NCBI GenBank assembly: GCA_003164895.1
Contig: PLUL01000079.1
Span: forward strand, 1-53,404
Reading direction: 5' to 3'
DNA from: Bacteroidota bacterium
GTDB taxonomy: Bacteria; Bacteroidota; Bacteroidia; Palsa-948
DNA length: 53,404 nt
A program made the translations under genes and the position numbers. The notes under the pieces are model-generated. The model was not told the origin of the DNA. It saw only the letters and a program-made list of their open reading frames with translations, and ran no database searches. This document shows, in pieces, positions 14,763 through 22,500 of this stretch. Position 1 is the stretch's first letter, and every line of letters starts with the position of its first letter.

Positions 14763-17315
14763 TTATAATTCACCCAAGTTTGCACCAATGGTGAATCCGA
14801 ATTGCGATTTCTGCATACTTGGCAGGAATGGAACAGTGTCAAACCTCCAGCCATAATCAAAGCCAAGCAGCCCGAACATTGGTAAGAAAAATTTCAAACC
14901 CACTCCGGCAGAGCGATTTACATTAAATGGATTGAACTCTTTAATGCTTCCCCACGAATTTCCTGCATCCGTAAATACGAATCCGAAAATAGTTGCACTT
15001 GGATTAAGCGAGATCGGATAACGAAGTTCCATCGTATATTTTGCAATGGAAGATGCACCCGGATTTGTTGTATTAGCAGAAGTATAATCAGCATAAACTG
15101 CACCATTATCGTATCCGCGCATTGAAACAATTTCACGCCCATCCATTGGATTGTATCCGGTTAGTCCGCTTCCTCCAAGATAAAAACGTTCAAATGGAGT
15201 AAGACCTTTTTGTGCGTTGAAATATCCAAGCCATCCGTAACCAAGTTTTGTGTAAAGAACAAGTTTTCCAGCAAGGCGCAAATACCAGGAAGTAGTGAAT
15301 TTTATTTTATAATATTCCAACCATTTAAATTTTTGTTGTTCGGTTTCATCAGCATAATTAATTTGATTTCCGAGCATTTGGTTAATGATTGAATAAGGAG
15401 GCGTTGATTGAGCTGACCAAGTAATTTGAGAACCGCTTTTGGGATATGTAGGGTCATCAACAGAATTACGGGATAAAGTATATTTCAGATTAATATTATT
15501 TGCATATCCATTCGTGAATGTCAGTGCTGTGCTTGTATAATTATGCAATTCATAGTATTGATAACTTGCCTCCCATTGCTCCATAAAAAAATCGTCAGGA
15601 ACTTTTTTTCTTCTTCCTAATCCCATTGTAATTCCCAAAATATGCATATCACCGCGCAATGGATCAGTTCTGGCTAAACCATTCGACAGGATATTGTAAT
15701 AAGGTGTGATGCTGAATGAGTTTGGTCTTTTTCCGCCCAACCATGGTTCTGTAAAAGAAGCATTTATTGATTGGTAAAGTAGTCCGCTTGATTGCGCTCG
15801 AATGCTGAGCCGCTGTCCGTCACCCGATGGAAGAGGTTGCCAGGCTCCTTTCTTAAATACATTGCGTGCAGAAAAATTATTGAACGAAACTCCAAGTGTT
15901 CCAATAATCTGATTATTTCCAAACCCACCGGATAATTCCAGCTGGTCAGAAGATTTTTCTTCCACTTGATATTCAATATCAACTGTTCCGTTTTCAGGAT
16001 GAGGAGTAGGAGTAACTCCCAATTTTTCCGCATTAAAATATCCGAGCATTGAAATTTCGCGCTGTGAACGGATGATATCGCTTCTTTTGAAAAGTTGTCC
16101 AGGACGTGTGCGTATTTCGCGCATCAAAACATGATCGTTTGTTTTATTATTTCCTTTTACAGTTACTTTATTTATTGTTGCCTGTTTGCCTTCATAAATT
16201 CTTATTTCCATGTCAATAGAATCATTTTCCACCAACACCTCAACCGGAGTTGCCTGAAAAAACAAATAGCCGTCATCCATGTAAAGTGAGCTTACATCGG
16301 TTCCGTTTGGATTCATCATCAAGCGCGATTCAAGATTCGATTGATTGTAAACATCTCCTTTTTTGATGTTGAGAATTCGATCCAAATCTTTGGAAGAATA
16401 TTTTGAATTTCCTACCCAAGTAATTTTTCTGAAATAATATTTTTTTCCTTCTTTTACATAAATATTTATGGCAAGTCGGTCTTCGCTGATTTTATATATA
16501 CTGTCTTTCACTACTTTTGCATCGCGGTAACCATTCGACTGATATTTTTCCACCACTTTTTCTTTGTCTTTTTCAAAATCAGCTTCAATAAATTCTGCCG
16601 TATTAAAAATATCAAACCAATGTTTTTTCTGCTTGGTATCTTTCATGGCGTGCCGTAACTTACGTGATTTCAGCGCGGTGTTCCCAAAAAAATTAATTTG
16701 TTTTATTCTAACTTTATTTCCTTTAGTTATTGCTATGGAAAGAATTACGCTGTTGAGAAGCGCACTGTCTTTTCTCTGAGCTACCAGTACTTTTGCGTTT
16801 AGGAATCCCTTTTTTACAAAATGATTAAGTACTTCGTTTTTTGAATTGATAATTAAATTTTCGGTAACCACTTTTCCTCTGTTAAGTTTCAGTAGATCGC
16901 GCAAATCATCCGCTTCATGATTTTTTATTCCACTGAAAGAAAATTTTGAAAGACGCGGACGTTCTTGTACTTGAATCTCCAGAAAAATATTTTTCTCCTG
17001 AATTTTCGTCATCACTATTTTCACATCTTCAAAAAATCCTTCTTTCCATAAATTTTTTATGGCTGTAGCTATGGGATCGCCTGGAATTTTTATTTTATCT
17101 CCCACATGCAATCCGGCAATGGAAAGTAAAACGCTTTGATCAAGTGATCCCGATCCGCTTATGGTTACTCCGCCAATTGTATATTCTTGTGGTTTGGCAT
17201 AATCGAATGTGATGGAATCTGAAGTGATTAGTTGCTGGGAAAAACATGCGGATGCAGGAAGAAAGCTGTAAGCAATAAACAATAAAAAGCGATTAAAAAA
17301 TTTCTTAGCAGTCAT
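14763..17315 (-). CDS. bamA: Outer membrane protein assembly factor BamA
   Basis: 850 residues. A signal peptide (basic start, then F-L-L-F-I-A-Y-S-F-L-P) precedes five POTRA domains, seen as repeated G-N-x-x-x-x-x-x-L and K-G-D/K-G-x motifs over residues about 45-480. A 16-strand barrel follows, with the conserved G-G-S-G-L-T-G-Y and R-G-Y-D segments late in the protein. BamA inserts beta-barrel proteins in the outer membrane. It lies 81 bases downstream of uppS on the same strand, the common Bacteroidota order. Confidence 0.95.
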   Translation of the reverse strand: MTAKKFFNRFLLFIAYSFLPASACFSQQLITSDSITFDYAKPQEYTIGGVTISGSGSLDQSVLLSIAGLHVGDKIKIPGDPIATAIKNLWKEGFFEDVKIVMTKIQEKNIFLEIQVQERPRLSKFSFSGIKNHEADDLRDLLKLNRGKVVTENLIINSKNEVLNHFVKKGFLNAKVLVAQRKDSALLNSVILSIAITKGNKVRIKQINFFGNTALKSRKLRHAMKDTKQKKHWFDIFNTAEFIEADFEKDKEKVVEKYQSNGYRDAKVVKDSIYKISEDRLAINIYVKEGKKYYFRKITWVGNSKYSSKDLDRILNIKKGDVYNQSNLESRLMMNPNGTDVSSLYMDDGYLFFQATPVEVLVENDSIDMEIRIYEGKQATINKVTVKGNNKTNDHVLMREIRTRPGQLFKRSDIIRSQREISMLGYFNAEKLGVTPTPHPENGTVDIEYQVEEKSSDQLELSGGFGNNQIIGTLGVSFNNFSARNVFKKGAWQPLPSGDGQRLSIRAQSSGLLYQSINASFTEPWLGGKRPNSFSITPYYNILSNGLARTDPLRGDMHILGITMGLGRRKKVPDDFFMEQWEASYQYYELHNYTSTALTFTNGYANNINLKYTLSRNSVDDPTYPKSGSQITWSAQSTPPYSIINQMLGNQINYADETEQQKFKWLEYYKIKFTTSWYLRLAGKLVLYTKLGYGWLGYFNAQKGLTPFERFYLGGSGLTGYNPMDGREIVSMRGYDNGAVYADYTSANTTNPGASSIAKYTMELRYPISLNPSATIFGFVFTDAGNSWGSIKEFNPFNVNRSAGVGLKFFLPMFGLLGFDYGWRFDTVPFLPSMQKSQFGFTIGANLGEL

Positions 17316-17396
17316 TTTTTTTTGGAAAATATTTTCTGGAGCTGATGAGTAACGATACTGTTTTATTTTTATTGTGTTTTTCTCTTTTGAAGGTTA

Positions 17397-18146
17397 TTAA
17401 TTTTCAACTTTAATTTGCTCACTTGTTTTTCCGAAACGTCTTTCTCTGTTTTGAAAATCAAGAATAGCATCAAAAAAATCTTCCTTGTGAAAATCGGGCC
17501 AAAATTTTTCAGTGAAATAAAGTTCTGAATAGGCAATTTGCCAAAGCAAAAAATTACTGATGCGTTGTTCTCCGCTTGTGCGGATCAAAAGTTCTGGATC
17601 AGGAATTCCGCTTGTGCAAAGTGTAGATTCAAATATTTTTTCGTCAATATCATTAATGGAAATTTCATTCTTCTTCACTTTTTCTGCAATTTGTTTTACT
17701 GCATCAATTATTTCCCATTTAGAACTGTAACTCAAAGCAAGCACGAGGGTCAAACGAGTATTCTTTGAAGTTTGACTGATTGCATCCATCAGTTCGTTGT
17801 AGCAATTTTCAGGCAGAGATTTCAAATTGCCTATTGCATTGAGACGAATCTGGTTTTTATTTAAAGTGGGTACTTCTTTGTGAATGGTGCTGACTAATAA
17901 TCCCATCAGCGCATCCACCTCGTCCTTTGGGCGATTCCAGTTTTCGGTTGAAAAAGCATAAAGTGTGAGATAGTTAATTCCGATTTCAGCAGCGGCTTCA
18001 GTTACTTCGCGCACAGAAGCAACGCCGTTCTGATGACCAAAAATTCGTTCCTTGCCATGTTGTTTAGCCCAACGTCCGTTGCCATCCATGATGATTGCAA
18101 CATGGTTCGGTAATTTGGTTTTATCTATGTCGGAAATGGCTGCCAT
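17397..18146 (-). CDS. uppS: Isoprenyl transferase (undecaprenyl diphosphate synthase)
   Basis: 249 residues of the cis-prenyltransferase family: H-V-A-I-I-M-D-G-N-G-R-W-A with the catalytic Asp, G-H-x-x-G, Y-A-F-S-T-E-N-W-x-R-P, and L-L-I-R-T-S-G-E-Q-R-I-S-N-F-L-L-W-Q near the C-terminus. The enzyme makes the lipid carrier for peptidoglycan and O-antigen. First gene of the uppS-bamA unit. Confidence 0.95.
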   Translation of the reverse strand: MAAISDIDKTKLPNHVAIIMDGNGRWAKQHGKERIFGHQNGVASVREVTEAAAEIGINYLTLYAFSTENWNRPKDEVDALMGLLVSTIHKEVPTLNKNQIRLNAIGNLKSLPENCYNELMDAISQTSKNTRLTLVLALSYSSKWEIIDAVKQIAEKVKKNEISINDIDEKIFESTLCTSGIPDPELLIRTSGEQRISNFLLWQIAYSELYFTEKFWPDFHKEDFFDAILDFQNRERRFGKTSEQIKVEN

Positions 18147-18245
18147 AACAAAGTGGCAAAAGTAATGTAAATTGGTTCTCTGGATGTTGTTTATATTTTT
18201 TTAACATTTTAAACTTTGTTCTAAAGTTACTTCATTGAAGTTTTT

Positions 18246-18253
18246 TATCTTTG
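18246..18253 (+). promoter_or_regulatory. -7 promoter element for the exosortase locus
   Basis: TATCTTTG matches the Bacteroidota TAnnTTTG -7 element and lies 22 bases before the ATG of the small PID-type protein. A clear -33 TTTG at the usual distance is not obvious. Confidence 0.5.
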
Positions 18254-18275
18254 TAACTTAATTCAAGAAAGTATC

Positions 18276-18491
18276 ATGTTGAAAAAAATATTTCCTTTTC
18301 TAATTGTTTCAGCGATTTTCTTTTTATCCGCTTATGAAATCAAAGCACAACCAGGTCCGCCAATGGGTCCGCCAATATGTTGGCCTCCTCCTTGTACAGT
18401 TCCTATTGATGGAGGAATTAGTTTTTTGATTGCAGCAGGTGTTGCACTTGCCGGAAAAAAAATTAATGACTTTCGAAAAAAATCTTCTTAA
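18276..18491 (+). CDS. Small PID-type C-terminal sorting-signal protein, likely exosortase substrate
   Basis: 71 residues. An N-terminal signal peptide ends near A-Q (residue 25); a short Pro-rich segment P-G-P-P-M-G-P-P-I-C-W-P-P-P-C follows. The C-terminus has the tripartite form of an exosortase signal: P-I-D-G-G at residues 43-47, a hydrophobic helix (about 48-60) and a basic tail K-K-I-N-D-F-R-K-K. It lies 21 bases before the exosortase gene. From memory this fits the PID-CTERM signal of Bacteroidota. The mature protein would be only about 20 residues, which is odd for a surface protein. Confidence 0.75.
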   Translation: MLKKIFPFLIVSAIFFLSAYEIKAQPGPPMGPPICWPPPCTVPIDGGISFLIAAGVALAGKKINDFRKKSS

Positions 18492-18512
18492 AGAATTACC
18501 ACGGTTTCTTCA

Positions 18513-19049
18513 ATGAAGAAATTTTTCAACGACCCGTTAGTTAAGTTTCTTTTTTACGGATTTTCCCTCTACTTTTTGTGGCTTGGATTGTATGAGTGGT
18601 GGCTGCACCCTGATGGTACTATTGATAGAATAGTAATCAACAATACGCTTTTTTTCAGCAATAGAATATTGGAGTGGATGGGATATGTTGCCGGTGTGAA
18701 AGGGGAAAGATTGCTATACATAAACGGCACTTCAGGAATATTTATCGGAGACAGTTGCAATGGAATTTCACTTTTTGCTTTGTTCAGTATTTTTATTATT
18801 TCTTTTCCGGGGAAAGCACTTGCAAAATTATTTTTCATTCCGATTGGCGTTCTTATTATTCATTTACTGAACGTGCTTCGCATTGTTGCGCTGGCAATCA
18901 TTCAAACTTATTCCTATCACTGGACAGAGTTTAATCATACTTATACTTTTACAATCATCATCTATTGCTGCATTTTTTCTTTATGGATGATTTGGATAAA
19001 TAAGTTTTCTGGAATCAATACGAAACGCAAGGACATCGAAGCAAGATGA
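18513..19049 (+). CDS. xrtF: Exosortase, XrtF type
   Basis: 178 residues with about five membrane segments. The catalytic triad of exosortases is visible: Cys82 in G-D-S-C-N-G-I-S, Arg123 in L-N-V-L-R-I-V-A-L and His142 in F-N-H-T-Y. Exosortases cut C-terminal sorting signals at the inner membrane and pass the protein to a surface anchor. The short length and the following associated gene fit the XrtF type. The gene overlaps the next ORF by 4 bases. Confidence 0.88.
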   Translation: MKKFFNDPLVKFLFYGFSLYFLWLGLYEWWLHPDGTIDRIVINNTLFFSNRILEWMGYVAGVKGERLLYINGTSGIFIGDSCNGISLFALFSIFIISFPGKALAKLFFIPIGVLIIHLLNVLRIVALAIIQTYSYHWTEFNHTYTFTIIIYCCIFSLWMIWINKFSGINTKRKDIEAR

Positions 19050-19474
19050 AAAAAAAAACTTTGCTTATTGTTCTGTTGATTTCAATTACAATCATTTTTG
19101 GATTTCTACGTGATTATGTTTTTGTTTCCATTAATCATATTATCGAAACAGGAAATGACACAAACGGGCATCTTCTGATTTTGAAATGGGTTCTTACAGG
19201 TTTTTGCAGTATTTTATACTTAGGAATTACATGTTTTTTTTTATTTCTGCTTTTTCATTCACAAAAATATATCAGGATAGCGATAAACATTTACGCTTTG
19301 ATTTTTACGATTGCATTTTTAATCGGAGGAATTGGATACATTGCAGTTTCATTTGGAAAAGTTTATTTGCTGGTTAGAGCAATTCTTGGCATTGCTCAGT
19401 CGCCTATCGTCATGATGATTCTAATTTCCGCCTGCTTTATCAATGAGCAAAATCTGATAAGTAAAAAAAGTTGA
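19046..19474 (+). CDS. Exosortase F system-associated membrane protein
   Basis: 142 residues with four hydrophobic segments. The R-D-Y-V-F-V-S-I-N-H-I segment near residue 22 and the overall layout match the protein family that follows XrtF exosortases. It overlaps the exosortase stop (ATGA), so translation is coupled. Its start has ten A in a row and reads M-K-K-K without a frame error. The biochemical role is unknown. Confidence 0.8.
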   Translation: MKKKTLLIVLLISITIIFGFLRDYVFVSINHIIETGNDTNGHLLILKWVLTGFCSILYLGITCFFLFLLFHSQKYIRIAINIYALIFTIAFLIGGIGYIAVSFGKVYLLVRAILGIAQSPIVMMILISACFINEQNLISKKS

Positions 19475-19503
19475 CATTTCTTTTGTGATTCTAACTAAAA
19501 TGC

Positions 19504-19511
19504 TATCTTTA
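19504..19511 (+). promoter_or_regulatory. -7-like element for the giant T9SS gene
   Basis: TATCTTTA resembles TAnnTTTG and lies 20 bases before the ATG at 19532. Confidence 0.35.
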
Positions 19512-19531
19512 TAACCTAAAGCATAAACTTT

Positions 19532-22500
19532 ATGCGATGCGGGCGAATATTATTTTTAATCTTTATTCTTTTTTATTCTTTCCATGTTTTTGCAACTAAC
19601 AAAGTAAGTACAGGTACAGGAAGTTGGGCTACTGCTGCAACTTGGTCTCCTGTTGGTGTGCCAGTAGCTGGAGATAATATTACCATCCTAACCGGGCACA
19701 CAATTACTATGAATAGTAATCCCGGAGCTTGTGCCAATTTAACCATTAACGGAACAGCAACTTGGGCAACTGCCGGAAGAATCACAAATGTCAGTGGTAA
19801 TTTAACAATGAATAATGGTGGTATCATAACTGGAACGGCTACAGGAATTCTTAATGTTGCAGGAACTTTTTCGGTTCCATCTGCCGCCTCTGTTACAATT
19901 GGTCGCGGCACTCTAACTGTTACTGGCACAACTACAATAGATGGAACATTGGATTTCAACAGCATTACCGGAGTGAAAACATTGGGTGATATAACCATTG
20001 ATGCTGGCGGAACATTGTCCAGTAGTTTGAATTCAGCAATAACAATTACCGGAAGTTTTACAAACAACGGAACTTTCACCAGTGGGACTGGAATTTATAC
20101 ATTTAGCGGAGCAGGAAAATCTTTTAGCGGAAGCAATGGAATTACTTTTGCCGGTGCAGTTACAATGACAGGATCTTATACCAACAGCAATATTGTAAAT
20201 GTTATTGTAACAGGAAATTTAACTGGAGCAGGAAGTTTAACACAAGGTGCAAATTCTACTTTACAGATAGGAGGAACTTCTACTATCACCACACTTACAG
20301 CAACTGCAAATCCAAATCTGGTAACATATAACGGAGCAGCGGCGCAAACAATAAAAGCAACTACATATTATAATTTAACAATCACTTCCGGAAATACGGC
20401 AACTGCGGGAGCAACTTTTACCTGTAATGGAAATCTGAATATTACATCTGGAACATTTGCTTCAGGAGCATTTACGATTACAGTTTCGGGAGCAACATCC
20501 ATCAGCGGAGGAATATTAGCACCAAGTGTAGCAGGCACTGGTATTTTTAACCTTCAGTCCTTAGTGATGACAGGTGGAAGTGTTGCAGGAAATGCCACTG
20601 GACATGTAAATGTAGCAACCACTTTTAATGCATCCAGCGGAACGGCAACCATCGGAGCATGCGCCATCACAGTTACAGGAGTGACTACTGTGGATGGGAC
20701 AATAAATTTCAGCGTTAACTCAGGAGTAAAGACACTTGGCAATGTAACCATAGATGCCACTGGAACCTGGCAAAGCGCAGGCAATTCACCAATTACGATT
20801 ACTGGAACATTAACAAATAACGGAACCTTTACCAGCGGAACAGGAGCATATACTTTTTCGGGAGCGGGAAAATCATTGACGGGAACAAATGCAATAAGTT
20901 TTATCACCGCAGCAATAACCGGAACCTACACCAACAGCGATGCGGTGAGTGTAACGGTAACGGGAGTTTTATCCGGTGCAGGCACTTTAACACAAGGCGC
21001 AAGTTCATCTTTGTTTCTTGGAGGAACTCCAACAATAACTACACTGACGGCAACTACCAATCCGAATCTGGTAACATATAACGGAGCCGGAGCGCAAACA
21101 GTAAAAGGAACTACGTATTATAATTTGACAATCACTTCGGGAAATACGGCAACAGCAGGAGCAGCATTTAGCTGTAACGGAAATCTGAGTGTTACATCGG
21201 GAACATTTGCATCGGGAGCATTTACGATTACTGTGTCAGGCGCAACATCCATCAGCGGAGGAATACTTGATCCAAGTGTAGCCGGTACTGGTATTTTTAA
21301 TCTTCAATCTTTAGTGATGACTGGAGGAAGCATTGCAGGAAATGCCACTGGACATGTAAATATAGCAACCACTTTTAATGCATCCAGCGGAACGGCAACC
21401 ATCGGAGCATGCGCCATCACAGTTACAGGAGTGACTACTGTGGATGGGACAATAAATTTCAGCGTTAACTCAGGTGTAAAAACACTTGGCGATGTAACCA
21501 TAGATGCCAGTGGAATCTGGCAAAGCACAGGCAATTCACCGATTACAATTTCAGGAACATTAACAAATAACGGAACATTTACCAGTGGAACCGGTGCATA
21601 TACTTTTTCGGGAGCCGGAAAATCAATTACAGGAACAAATGCAATAAGTTTTTCTACAGCAGCAATTACCGGAACGTACACAAACAGCGATGCAGTGAGT
21701 TTGACAGTAACCGGAGTTTTATCGGGCACAGGCGGATTAACACAAGGAGCAAGTTCAAGTTTATTTCTTGGAGGAACTCCAACGATCACTACGCTGACAG
21801 CAACTGCAAATCCAAATCTGGTAACATATAACGGAGCAGCGGCGCAAACAATCAAAGGAACAACTTATTATAATCTCACAATCACTTCCGGCAATACGGC
21901 AACTGCGGGAGCAACTTTTACTTGTAATGGAAATCTGAATATTACATCTGGAACATTTGCATCGGGAGCATTTACAATTACAGTTTCGGGAGCAACATCC
22001 ATCAGTGGGGGAACATTAAGTACCAGCAATGCAGCCGGAATATTTAATCTTCAATCATTATCATTGACCAGTGGAAGTGTAGCGGGAAGCGCAACCGGAG
22101 CAGTAAATGTAGCAACAACATTAAGTGTACCGAGCGGAGCTCCTACAATTGGCAGATGCAATTTAACAGTTACCGGAGCAACATCCATTACTGGTAGTTT
22201 GACTTTTAATAATGTAACCGGAGCAAAAATACTTGGTGATGTAACTGTTAATGGCGGAGGTACTTGGAGTAGTACGGTTGTTCTACCATTTAAAATCAAT
22301 GGCAATCTTTCTAACAGCGGAACATTTACTTCCAATAACGGAGTTTATACTTTGGCAGGAGCAAGTAAAACTATTTCCGGAACTTTAAGTATTAATTCAA
22401 TCACGGTTACCGGATCTTATACAAATAATGCAACACTTACTGTCACCACCGCATTAATCGGAGCAGGAACTTTTTCTCAGGGAACAACTGGAACGTTAAA

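Noticed and set aside
20554-21855. Long minus-strand ORFs (117 and 183 codons) across the T9SS gene
   Set aside because: They mirror the repeat units of the sense gene and are Pro/Val-rich shadows of Thr/Gly codons.
20321-22010. Repeat array considered as CRISPR
   Set aside because: Units are 750 bp, coding and in frame, with no short repeat-spacer structure and no cas genes.
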